Part shown: piece after piece, positions 1 through 7,428 of the stretch
Layout: every line of letters begins with the position of its first letter
Position numbering within the stretch: the stretch's first letter is position 1
From: Saprospiraceae bacterium
Lineage (GTDB): Bacteria; Bacteroidota; Bacteroidia; Chitinophagales; Saprospiraceae
DNA: 53,076 bases
Assembly: GCA_016787345.1 (NCBI GenBank)
Contig: JAEUUU010000122.1
Coordinates: 1 to 53,076, forward strand
Direction of reading: 5' to 3'
Notes under the pieces: generated by a model
Database searches by the model: none
Told to the model about the DNA's origin: nothing
What the model saw: the letters and a program-made list of their open reading frames with translations, nothing else
Made by a program: the position numbers and the translations under genes

Positions 1-749
1 TCGATCTCGATGGTATCGCGGGTCAGGGGGTATTCCGTGTAGCCCCAGTAGCCTTCGAGGTACGAAAATTCGAGGTTGTTGAACACCACGCCCACGCCCG
101 GCGCGCCGGGTGCGATTTCGGGCACTTTGATACGATTGCCGAATTTGTCGTAGGCTTCGTAGCGGAATTCGAGGGTGTTGTTATCCGAGCGCAGGATATG
201 TCCCGCCACGCTGATCGTCGGAGAGATCCAGGGCAGGGGTGTGGCATTGGGCGGCAAATGGAACGGGTAGGCAAACACCACGTTGTTTTTGGTCATTTGC
301 GGAATGTAGAACGTCCCGTAAATGGAGTCTGGCAGCGAGTTTTTGATCACGATATTGATCGTGCCGCTTTTCAGATCGGCGCGCCGGATTGTCACGGAGT
401 CCGGCGCTTCAAAGGGCGCGACCGTGAACGTATCGGCGATTGGGACCAGGCCGGTTTCAAAAAACGTAAAAATATCCGTGGCGGGCTTTTTGGCCACGTC
501 TCCGGAGTAAAAGAGGGTCATGGAACCGTCGGCGTTTACCTGAATGGTATCGCCGGCCAGGGTATCGTTGAGCACCTGATCCATCAGGTCTTTGATGTTC
601 AGGGTGGTGTTGAACAGCGGGAAAGCGTATTCGGCGCTATGGTCGGCCAGTTCCGTATCATCGAATACAGATTTCCGGCAGGCTGCCAACAGGGCGAGGA
701 GGAGCAGGGCGCCGGTCAAAAGGCGCAGTCCGGGCAGTTTTATTTTCAT
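1..749 (-). CDS. Lipoprotein of unknown function, 3' end beyond window
   Basis: The reading frame is open from an ATG at 749 to the window edge, so about 249 residues are visible and the C-terminus is missing. The N-terminus is a lipoprotein signal peptide: a short basic start (MKIKLPG), a Leu/Ala-rich core and a LLAAC lipobox, followed by RKSVFDD. The mature part is rich in Thr, Asp and hydrophobic beta-strand patterns, as in Bacteroidota surface or periplasmic lipoproteins, but I recognise no domain. The next gene (842-1717) is on the same strand 92 bp upstream and encodes an outer-membrane barrel, so the pair may be co-transcribed. The call rests on the signal peptide and a long clean frame. 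No function is proposed. Confidence 0.75.
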   Translation of the reverse strand, partial: MKIKLPGLRLLTGALLLLALLAACRKSVFDDTELADHSAEYAFPLFNTTLNIKDLMDQVLNDTLAGDTIQVNADGSMTLFYSGDVAKKPATDIFTFFETGLVPIADTFTVAPFEAPDSVTIRRADLKSGTINIVIKNSLPDSIYGTFYIPQMTKNNVVFAYPFHLPPNATPLPWISPTISVAGHILRSDNNTLEFRYEAYDKFGNRIKVPEIAPGAPGVGVVFNNLEFSYLEGYWGYTEYPLTRDTIEI

Positions 750-841
750 GAATAACAATCGGTTGGGTTTGCGACAAGGTAAAAGTTGGTTGTGGTGAAA
801 ACCGCCAGGCGGCAGGGTCGGGGCCCTGCGAAAATATGGAT

Positions 842-1717
842 TTAAAAACTAAAGCCGACGGATACCTGTACGTTGAAATTTCGGTCGTTGTCGTCGCGGT
901 AGATCAGCGATTTGTCGGCATTGGTTGCGCCGCGGGCCAGGTCGGCGTCATTATTGGTCAGGTCGGCCAGGCCGTATTGCAGTCGGGCGCTGAGGTAAAG
1001 CGAGCGGCTGAAATAGTAGGAAGCGCCGCCGATCAGGCCGTAGTCGAGGGTATTGAAAAGCGAGCCCTTGTCTTCGGGGTAGTCGAAATACGCGCCGAGT
1101 TGCTTGGGCAATTCGAGGTTGCGGTTGTCTACTTTAACGACAAAAGTCGAACCGTCGTCTCCCTTACCCGGATCATCTTTGCGATAGTTGTAATCGAGGT
1201 TGAACTGGATTCGGTCGATGGAGTTGCCCAATTCGGTTTTTCCGTTTTCGTACGTGAGCGAACCCGTGCCGTAGGAACCGATCAGAATCCCCAGATAACC
1301 GCCGGCCGACAATTCGAAATCGCCCCAGCGGGCATACCCGTAAATGGGGAGGTCGAAGTAGGAGTTGTTGATATTAACCAGATAGTTGGTAGTGCCGGTG
1401 CTGTACGTGCTGCCGCCGTCGTAGTTGAAAATACGATACGAGGGGCCTTTGAATTCGTATTTGGCGCCTTTTTTCGAGTACAAAAATTCGCCACGCACGC
1501 CGTAGTTATCGGTAAAATTATAACCCAGCGACATGCCAATGTGGAAGCCCGTCACGTTTTTCCACGATTCGAGGCTTTCCCCCGAGGACGCGAGTTCGGA
1601 AGGCCCGTCGATGCGGGCGAAATTGAGGCCGGTTTTAAAACCGTAGCGCAACTGGGCAGAAAGGGGAAGGCTGAGCGCGAGCGCGAAAATTGCGGCAAGT
1701 GTAAGTTTGAGTTTCAT
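842..1717 (-). CDS. Outer-membrane beta-barrel protein (PorT-like family)
   Basis: The protein has 291 residues. It starts with a classical signal peptide (MKLKLTLAAIFALALSLPLSA, cleavage near SAQ) and then RYGFKTGLNFARIDG, the usual first strand of the Bacteroidota outer membrane beta-barrel domain (PF13568, PorT-like). Alternating aromatic and polar strands run to the end (SRSLYLSARLQYGL), and it finishes with a Phe-terminal strand (NVQVSVGFSF), the usual signal for outer-membrane insertion. Such barrels have varied or unknown roles, and the substrate cannot be read from the sequence. It lies 92 bp upstream of the lipoprotein at 1-749 on the same strand and is divergent from paaB. Confidence 0.8.
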   Translation of the reverse strand: MKLKLTLAAIFALALSLPLSAQLRYGFKTGLNFARIDGPSELASSGESLESWKNVTGFHIGMSLGYNFTDNYGVRGEFLYSKKGAKYEFKGPSYRIFNYDGGSTYSTGTTNYLVNINNSYFDLPIYGYARWGDFELSAGGYLGILIGSYGTGSLTYENGKTELGNSIDRIQFNLDYNYRKDDPGKGDDGSTFVVKVDNRNLELPKQLGAYFDYPEDKGSLFNTLDYGLIGGASYYFSRSLYLSARLQYGLADLTNNDADLARGATNADKSLIYRDDNDRNFNVQVSVGFSF

Positions 1718-1812
1718 TGCGATGTGTTGTTAAAAGATTCGGGTCGGCAAAAGTACGTGTTTAGGCAAATTGCACTTCAGAAGCAAATGAACGAATTGGC
1801 ACACCGAATCGC

Positions 1813-1820
1813 TACCTTTG
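1813..1820 (+). promoter_or_regulatory. Candidate Bacteroidota -7 element upstream of paaB
   Basis: TACCTTTG matches the TAnnTTTG consensus of the Bacteroidota housekeeping sigma factor and lies 73 bp upstream of the paaB ATG. I see no convincing -33 TTTG at the usual spacing, so this is a weak call. Confidence 0.35.
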
Positions 1821-1893
1821 CCCGCCAAATAACCCCGAGCATTGGTGAACTTTTTGCCGGTTCGGCTCATTTTGATCAAAAAATTGCCCTGAC

Positions 1894-2172
1894 ATGAAAG
1901 ATTGGCCACTTTGGGAAGTCTTTATCCGCTCCAAACAAGGTCTGAGCCACAAACACGTCGGCAGCCTACATGCCGCCGACGAACAAATGGCGCTCGAAAA
2001 CGCCCGCGACGTCTACACCCGCCGCAACGAAGGCGTCAGTATCTGGGTCGTCGAATCGAAACACATCCACGCTTCTACGGAAGACACCGATGCGTTCTTC
2101 GACCCGGCCAACGACAAAGTGTATCGCCACCCGACATTTTACAACCTGCCCGACGAGGTAAAACACATGTAA
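1894..2172 (+). CDS. paaB: 1,2-phenylacetyl-CoA epoxidase subunit PaaB
   Basis: The 92-residue protein matches PaaB in length and in hallmark segments: WPLWEVFIRSKQGLSHKHVGSLHA near the N-terminus, ALENARDVYTRR in the middle and YRHPTFYNLPDEVKHM at the end. PaaB is the small subunit of the multicomponent oxygenase that epoxidises the ring of phenylacetyl-CoA in the aerobic hybrid pathway. In the known complex it bridges PaaA-PaaC units. paaC follows 17 bp downstream. The usual upstream partner paaA, the catalytic di-iron subunit, is absent: the preceding gene is a divergent outer-membrane protein. A promoter-like element lies upstream, so transcription probably begins here. Confidence 0.92.
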   Translation: MKDWPLWEVFIRSKQGLSHKHVGSLHAADEQMALENARDVYTRRNEGVSIWVVESKHIHASTEDTDAFFDPANDKVYRHPTFYNLPDEVKHM

Positions 2173-2189
2173 GCCGCCGCCGCCCTCTC

Positions 2190-2942
2190 ATGTACCCACC
2201 ACATCTCGACTATCTCCTCCGGCTGGCCGACAACGCCCTCATCCTTGCCCAACGCCTGGGCGAATGGTGCGGACACGGCCCGGTGCTCGAACAAGACATC
2301 GCCCTGACCAATATCTCCCTCGACCTGCTGGGGCAGGCCCGGATGTTGTACACCTACGCCGGTGAACTGGAAGGCCAGGGGCACGATGAAGACGCAATGG
2401 CTTACCTGCGCGACGTGCACCAGTTTCGCAACGTCCTGCTGGTTGAACAACCCAATCAGGATTGGGCTTTCACTATCGCCCGGCAGTTTTTCTACGACGC
2501 CTATAATTTTTACAATTATAAAGCGCTCATGCAAAGCGCCGACGAGCGCCTGGCCGCCATTGCCGAAAAGTCGCTCAAAGAGGTCACCTACCACCTGCGC
2601 TTTTCCTCCGAATGGATGCTCCGGCTGGGCGACGGTACCGAACTGAGCCATCAAAAAATACAAACGGCTGTCGACGAACTCTGGCCGTTCACCGGCGAGC
2701 TGACCGCCCCAAATGCCACCGACGAAGCCCTGTCGGCAGCCGGAATTGCACCCGATATGCATGACATTCAACCATTGTGGCAAGAGAAAGTAGCCGCTAT
2801 TCTCTCGGAAGCGACGCTTAAGCAACCTGCCTCCGCCTGGATGCAATCCGGCGGCAAAGACGGCCGGCATACAGAATACCTTGGGTTTATTCTCGCAGAA
2901 ATGCAATATCTGCAGCGCACCTACCCGGGGCAGCAATGGTGA
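2190..2942 (+). CDS. paaC: 1,2-phenylacetyl-CoA epoxidase subunit PaaC
   Basis: The protein has 250 residues from the ATG at 2190. The frame is open further upstream, but that part overlaps paaB, and MYPPHLDYLLRLADNALILAQRLGEWCGHGP is the normal PaaC N-terminus. The all-helical ferritin-like fold is recognisable from DIALTNISLDLLGQARMLY, DWAFTIARQFFYDAYNFYNY and EVTYHLRFSSEWMLRLGDG. The C-terminus (GRHTEYLGFILAEMQYLQRTYPG) is also typical. PaaC is the structural, non-catalytic partner of PaaA in the epoxidase. The gene ends 1 bp before the stop of a convergent LD-carboxypeptidase gene, so neither paaD nor paaE follows. The cluster therefore supplies only two of the five usual subunits. Confidence 0.92.
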   Translation: MYPPHLDYLLRLADNALILAQRLGEWCGHGPVLEQDIALTNISLDLLGQARMLYTYAGELEGQGHDEDAMAYLRDVHQFRNVLLVEQPNQDWAFTIARQFFYDAYNFYNYKALMQSADERLAAIAEKSLKEVTYHLRFSSEWMLRLGDGTELSHQKIQTAVDELWPFTGELTAPNATDEALSAAGIAPDMHDIQPLWQEKVAAILSEATLKQPASAWMQSGGKDGRHTEYLGFILAEMQYLQRTYPGQQW

Positions 2943-2943
2943 A

Positions 2944-4002
2944 TCAGGCTTCTACTGCGTTTTCCAATAGCGTCAAAGAGCGGGATTCCGTATCCATTTC
3001 AGCCATTATTCCATAGGGCAGAACGGCCTGATAAGGCACGTGACCAAAAGGAATGCCATACATCGCCGGCAAGCCCAGAGGCGCCAGCAGATCGCGCAGG
3101 GTATCTTCCAGCGACAGGGAGAAACTGCCCTCTTTCGGCTGGCATTCGGCAAAAACACCCAAAACTATCCCGGCCGCCCGTTTCAAATTTGTCGCCTGAA
3201 TAAGCTGGGTAAGCATACGGTCGATTCGGTATGGTTGCTCGCCGACATCTTCGATAAATACGATTTTGTCGCGAAAATCCGGCTCGAAAGCCGTTCCGGC
3301 CAGTGCCGAAAGCAAGGCCAGGTTGCCGCCGGTCAGCCGCCCGCGCGCCTTCCCGGGAGCAATCACAAAGGGTCGATATTCCGGTCCGGTCAATACATCG
3401 GTGGCTGCCGGCGCCACAATAGTATGTTCGGATTTTCCCTCCGTCAGCACCGCGCGAAAATGCTGCAAGGTGTTATCCGGAAAATCGCCGGCCGCAACCG
3501 TACCGTGAAAAGTCACCAGGCCCGTTTTTTGACCGATGGCCACGTGCAGCGCCGTGACGTCGCTATAACCGATAAACGGCTTCGGGTTGCGCCGGATCAG
3601 GTCAAAATCAAGATCGGGCAAAAGCCTGCTGCAGCCGTATCCGCCGCGAATACACCATACCACATCGACCTCTGGGTCGGCAAAAGCCCGGTGCAAATCG
3701 GCAAGACGGTCAGCATCCCGACCGGCCAAATGCCCGTATTGGTCGCGCAAATGATCGCCCGCTTTCACCTGGTAGCCGAGCGCCGAGAGGTTTGCGAACG
3801 CCTTGTCAAATTTTTCCGGCGCAGGCGGACTGGCAGGTGCGATCAGGCCTACTACGGCGCCGGGACGGATCATCCTGGGTTTTAATATTTTCTGCTTCAT
3901 AAATTGGTCGCTCAACATTTGACTTGCCTGCCCTTGTAAAGGCAGCAACAATCCACCCAGCGCCGCTGCGCCGGTGCGAAGAAAAAAGTCTCGGCGTTTC
4001 AT
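2944..4002 (-). CDS. ldcA: Peptidase S66 family LD-carboxypeptidase (LdcA-like)
   Basis: This is a 352-residue serine peptidase of family S66, which removes the terminal D-Ala from peptidoglycan tetrapeptides (L,D bond) during murein recycling. The N-terminus has a twin-arginine-like leader (KRRDFFLRTGAAALGGLLLP), so it is probably exported to the periplasm rather than kept in the cytoplasm as in Escherichia coli. The catalytic triad is visible: Ser147 in GYSDVTALH, Glu251 in VFIEDVGEQPYRIDR and His321 in GIPFGHVP. The substrate loop CIRGGYGCSRLLP is also conserved. It is convergent with paaC and on the same strand as the acyltransferase at 4038-5162, 35 bp upstream, with which it may be co-transcribed. 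Confidence 0.9.
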   Translation of the reverse strand: MKRRDFFLRTGAAALGGLLLPLQGQASQMLSDQFMKQKILKPRMIRPGAVVGLIAPASPPAPEKFDKAFANLSALGYQVKAGDHLRDQYGHLAGRDADRLADLHRAFADPEVDVVWCIRGGYGCSRLLPDLDFDLIRRNPKPFIGYSDVTALHVAIGQKTGLVTFHGTVAAGDFPDNTLQHFRAVLTEGKSEHTIVAPAATDVLTGPEYRPFVIAPGKARGRLTGGNLALLSALAGTAFEPDFRDKIVFIEDVGEQPYRIDRMLTQLIQATNLKRAAGIVLGVFAECQPKEGSFSLSLEDTLRDLLAPLGLPAMYGIPFGHVPYQAVLPYGIMAEMDTESRSLTLLENAVEA

Positions 4003-4037
4003 TGTGAAGGCTGCCGCTTCCGGCTATCCATTGTCGG

Positions 4038-5162
4038 TCAGAGTTTGATAAATATTTTCCGGCGATACAAGTACCAGCAACATACCCAGCACAGCAGCAT
4101 GTATACCACGGCAAAAACAGCCGAACTAAACGCTCCGCCGCCATCCATCGGATGAAAAAGCGCATTGTAGAGCCACTCCCGGACGTTTGTTTCGGCGCCG
4201 TCAGCCCCGGTCCAGGTGATAGCCGACCAAAGCATAACCAATGCCTCCGACAACACGTATGCAAACAAGGCATTCATACCCATAATGATAAAAAACTGCG
4301 GGGCCCTTTTCCAACCTTTTACATCAAGTATCCACACGCTGATGGCCAGCAAAACCATGGAATACCCTCCGGCGTACAGGACAAACGAGCTTGTCCACAG
4401 TTTTTTATTAATGGGAAAAAACAAATCCCAGCCCAGCCCCAAAAAGACACAAATCAGCCCGAAGGCGAGCAAATCACGCACCAGCCGGTCTTTTTGAGCC
4501 ATGTGGCGGTGCAACAAATTCCCGCTCAACCAGCCCAGCAACACCGTCACGATGGCCGGCAAGGTACTGAGCACGCCTTCCGGATCGAAAGGAATACGAA
4601 CGCCGGGCGCCACGGTTTCGTGGTACAGGTGTTCGACGCCAAACAACCATTGGTCGAGCCGCAAAACAGCGCTTCCCTCGGCCCCGTAAGGGTCGGCGCC
4701 AGGCATTACAAACCAGTTCAGCAAGCCCCAGTACAGCAACAACAACCCGATCGACGTGCCGATCAGCGCCCTTCTGCCAAGGTTTAATACCAATACCGAG
4801 GCTATTCCGTATCCCAGGGCAAGGCGCTGTGGCACTCCCATGATGCGCCAGGTATCCCAATTTTTCCAGAGGAACGGGAAATTATTGAGAATGAGGCCCA
4901 CGGCGAAAAGGAGTATCGTTCGGCGCAATATTTTTCGCCCGGCCTCCGGCGACCAGCGGCGGTCGAATTTGGCAAATGCAAACCACATCGATACCCCGAT
5001 GATGTACATAAACGAGGGAAAAACGAGATCGGTCGGCGTAAACCCGTGCCAGACCGCATGGCGGAGCGGCGGGTACACATGGGTCCAATTGCCCGGGGTA
5101 TTGACGATAATCATGAAGGCGATGGTCAGACCCCGAAAAAAATCAACGGCTGAATAACGCAT
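4038..5162 (-). CDS. COG4299/DUF5009-type membrane acyltransferase (HGSNAT-like)
   Basis: This is a 374-residue polytopic membrane protein with about ten hydrophobic segments. It begins with the diagnostic SAVDFFRGLTIAFMIIVNTPGNW, followed by WHGFTPTDLVFPSFMYIIGVSMWFA. This pattern defines the family that contains human heparan-alpha-glucosaminide N-acetyltransferase and bacterial DUF5009 proteins. The motif GVPQRLALGYGIASVLVL and the loop Asp/His residues agree with transfer of an acyl group across the membrane to an amino sugar. The true acceptor in Bacteroidota is not established. The neighbouring LD-carboxypeptidase makes cell-wall sugar recycling a reasonable guess, but only a guess. Confidence 0.82.
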   Translation of the reverse strand: MRYSAVDFFRGLTIAFMIIVNTPGNWTHVYPPLRHAVWHGFTPTDLVFPSFMYIIGVSMWFAFAKFDRRWSPEAGRKILRRTILLFAVGLILNNFPFLWKNWDTWRIMGVPQRLALGYGIASVLVLNLGRRALIGTSIGLLLLYWGLLNWFVMPGADPYGAEGSAVLRLDQWLFGVEHLYHETVAPGVRIPFDPEGVLSTLPAIVTVLLGWLSGNLLHRHMAQKDRLVRDLLAFGLICVFLGLGWDLFFPINKKLWTSSFVLYAGGYSMVLLAISVWILDVKGWKRAPQFFIIMGMNALFAYVLSEALVMLWSAITWTGADGAETNVREWLYNALFHPMDGGGAFSSAVFAVVYMLLCWVCCWYLYRRKIFIKL

Positions 5163-5295
5163 AAGTGGCCAAAAGCGATGGTGGAAGAATGGCCAAAAGT
5201 AGTTTTTCTTATACGTTGTGCAACCGCAAAGCAGGAAAACCTGTTAAGGCGCTTAGTCCGGCTTATTTTTGCCGCCTCACACTCAACTTCAAATT

Positions 5296-6348
5296 ATGTT
5301 GTTCTCTATCGGCACCCGCGTCCGTTTCCGGTACACCGGCGAAACCGGCACCATCACCGCTCAGCTGGATGCTGATATGCTTCAGGTAAGACTCGACAGC
5401 GACCCCAGCCTGGAAATTCCGGCGTTTGAAGAAGATCTCGAACGCGATTCGGCTTCCGAACGGGTAGCACCCGGGGCCAAGTTCATTCCAGGCAAACAAG
5501 AGAAAAAGCCCGAGCCGCCGCCGCGCCGCGAATTAAAAGCCCAGTACCTTATTCTGAAGCCCAAAGGTTTGCAAATTGGATTCGAGCCGATGTACAACCG
5601 CGACGGTACCGTCACCCGTTATAAAACCTGGCTCATCAATGATACCCAGGAGGAGTTTTTGGTGGAATTTGACCTATATGCCGGCGAACGCCGCGTACTG
5701 GGCAGCGACGAAAAAATCGGCGCCACCACGGTTATCGAACTGGGCGACATGCTGTACGACGACCTGAATGAAAATCCGGAAGCGGAAATTTCCATTCGCC
5801 GGATTACCACGGCAGGGCCCGACGAGCCTTTGTTCAAACTGATCAAAATAAAGCCAAAGCAGTTTTTCAACAGCCTTCAAACGGCCCCTGTGCTCAACCT
5901 ACTCGTCTATCTGTATGTCGCTTTCGACTCCTTCGAACAACCTGAAAAGAAAACGGATGAAGATTTAAAGTCATACACGCAAAAAAAAGCACGTCCGGCG
6001 CGCACACACGCGCCAGGCCACTCCCGCCCCTTCTTCGAACACAACATCGAGGAATTCGCCCACTTCGAGCCCGAAATCGACCTGCATATCGAGAACCTGA
6101 CGAACGGATTTGCCCGGATTGACAAAAGTGAAATCCTGCGCATTCAACTCATGCACTTCGAGCGGTTTATGGACAAGGCCGTCCGGCTGGGCGTGCCCAA
6201 GGTATTTATCATACACGGCATGGGCGAGGGCAAACTACGGGACATTATCGCCGCCCGGCTGAAAGAGTTCCCGGAAGTGCACAAGTTCAAAAATGAATAC
6301 CACCACAAATACGGATACGGCGCGACCGAGGTGATTTTTCACCATTAA
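5296..6348 (+). CDS. DUF2027 plus Smr domain protein
   Basis: The protein has 350 residues from the ATG at 5296; a TTG nine codons upstream is open but less likely. The first ~45 residues (SIGTRVRFRYTGETGTI) form a small SH3-like barrel of the kind found in MutS2 and DUF2027 proteins. A central beta-sandwich (DUF2027) follows from about residue 80 to 215. The C-terminal ~85 residues are an Smr domain, with DLHIENLTNGF and the nuclease signature IHGMGEGKLR. Smr domains bind or nick nucleic acids, and recent work links the MutS2 versions to ribosome rescue. The MutS ATPase core is absent here. The gene ends at a strong bidirectional terminator shared with gldN. Confidence 0.85.
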   Translation: MLFSIGTRVRFRYTGETGTITAQLDADMLQVRLDSDPSLEIPAFEEDLERDSASERVAPGAKFIPGKQEKKPEPPPRRELKAQYLILKPKGLQIGFEPMYNRDGTVTRYKTWLINDTQEEFLVEFDLYAGERRVLGSDEKIGATTVIELGDMLYDDLNENPEAEISIRRITTAGPDEPLFKLIKIKPKQFFNSLQTAPVLNLLVYLYVAFDSFEQPEKKTDEDLKSYTQKKARPARTHAPGHSRPFFEHNIEEFAHFEPEIDLHIENLTNGFARIDKSEILRIQLMHFERFMDKAVRLGVPKVFIIHGMGEGKLRDIIAARLKEFPEVHKFKNEYHHKYGYGATEVIFHH

Positions 6349-6365
6349 GAGAATGTTGAATAAAT

Positions 6366-6408
6366 AAAAAAAGCGCGCAAAGGAATGTTCCTTTTGCGCG
6401 CTTTTTTT
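6366..6408. terminator. Bidirectional rho-independent terminator
   Basis: A GC-rich stem (GCGCGCAAAGGAA against TTCCTTTTGCGCGC, one bulge) is bracketed by an A7 run on the left and a T7 run on the right. It can end transcription of the Smr gene rightward and of gldN leftward. Confidence 0.9.
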
Positions 6409-6429
6409 GTGATACAACCGGATTGGCAA

Positions 6430-7323
6430 TCAATATTGCCACAGATCGTGTTCGAAATTGAAGATTTCGTTCTTGATCTTTTCCGATTCCATCAAAAGGT
6501 CCACACCCGTGGCATATTCCTGAATACGGCGATCGTACACGTTCGACTCTTTGTAAATATAGGAGGCGAAGTGGCGCATTTCGAACATATCTTCCCAGGA
6601 GATGGTGGCATTGGTGTTGCCGCCCAGGGTGAATACGCGGTGACGGGCGAAGAGTTCGCGAGCCTGCGGGTAGTAAACCCAGAACAGCGGCGACTCATAA
6701 CGGAAGTTACCGTCGTTGTCGATCACGTCGATCATGGGTGCAATACCGAGGATACGGACCTGCATCGTCGAAGTTTCTTTGTCGAAGAACCAGACTTCTT
6801 TCACGCGGAAGCGCTTCACGTCGGCAAAGTTGATGTCGTTGCGCACCACTTTGACGTTCTCCTCGTAGGTTTCCGGGTCGAAGGTCATCACGGTGTCGGT
6901 TTTCGACAGCTTGGACAACACGTCGTCGGTGCTCATACGGTGGGTGAACTTGTCGTCGTCGGTGGTGTACACCGGCAGTTCGCCGTTGCTGGCTGCGTCG
7001 GCCAGAATTTTGAAGAAGGGCTCTTCCGGGTAGGCGAACGGGAGGTTCATCTTTTCACGCACGTCAATGACGCGCCAGATGCGTTTTTCCCAGAAAATGT
7101 CGCTTTCGCGGATGGGCTGATAGGGCAGCACGCGGCGCTCCATCATAATTTCTTTTTTCACCACATCGTCGAGCGGAGCATCACCGTCTTCGGGCTCGCT
7201 GACTTCGGTTTTGATGCCGGTATCTTCAACTGGATCGGCTTCTTCGGGAGTCTGTGCCCAGAGTGCACCGGGAAGGGCAGCCAGGAAAAAACACAGGCAA
7301 GTCCATTTAAAAAATGTTTGCAT
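6430..7323 (-). CDS. gldN: Type IX secretion / gliding protein GldN (PorN)
   Basis: The protein has 297 residues with a signal peptide (MQTFFKWTCLCFFLAALPGALWA). It carries the GldN/PorN core: RRVLPYQPIRESDIFWEKRIWRVIDVREKMNLPF, followed by FAYPEEPFFKILADAA and the ring-associated segment DVKRFRVKEVWFFDKETSTMQVRILGIAP. GldN is periplasmic and, with the lipoprotein GldK, forms the large ring under the outer membrane in the type IX secretion system. It is the last gene of the leftward cluster, separated from gldM by 105 bp that hold a long hairpin. The residues after the signal peptide (EEADPVEDTG through EDGDAPLDD) are strongly acidic and probably disordered. Confidence 0.95.
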   Translation of the reverse strand: MQTFFKWTCLCFFLAALPGALWAQTPEEADPVEDTGIKTEVSEPEDGDAPLDDVVKKEIMMERRVLPYQPIRESDIFWEKRIWRVIDVREKMNLPFAYPEEPFFKILADAASNGELPVYTTDDDKFTHRMSTDDVLSKLSKTDTVMTFDPETYEENVKVVRNDINFADVKRFRVKEVWFFDKETSTMQVRILGIAPMIDVIDNDGNFRYESPLFWVYYPQARELFARHRVFTLGGNTNATISWEDMFEMRHFASYIYKESNVYDRRIQEYATGVDLLMESEKIKNEIFNFEHDLWQY

Positions 7324-7385
7324 GACTCGCGTTAGGATTGATTAATGATGAGAAGTAGTGTTGAGTAATTTCTTCGAATGGGAGA

Positions 7386-7419
7386 AACAGTTCAACCGGT
7401 TTAGGCCGGTTGAACTGTT
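7386..7419 (-). promoter_or_regulatory. Intercistronic hairpin between gldM and gldN
   Basis: A perfect 14-bp stem (AACAGTTCAACCGG / CCGGTTGAACTGTT, loop of 6) lies between the gldM stop and the gldN start. No uridine tract longer than three follows on the minus strand. It therefore looks more like an attenuator, RNA-stability or processing element than a full terminator, and could set gldN dosage relative to gldM. Confidence 0.65.
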
Positions 7420-7428
7420 ATGAGGATA

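Noticed and set aside
1902-2189. Longer N-terminus for PaaC
   Set aside because: It overlaps paaB entirely in another frame. PaaC homology begins at the ATG at 2190.
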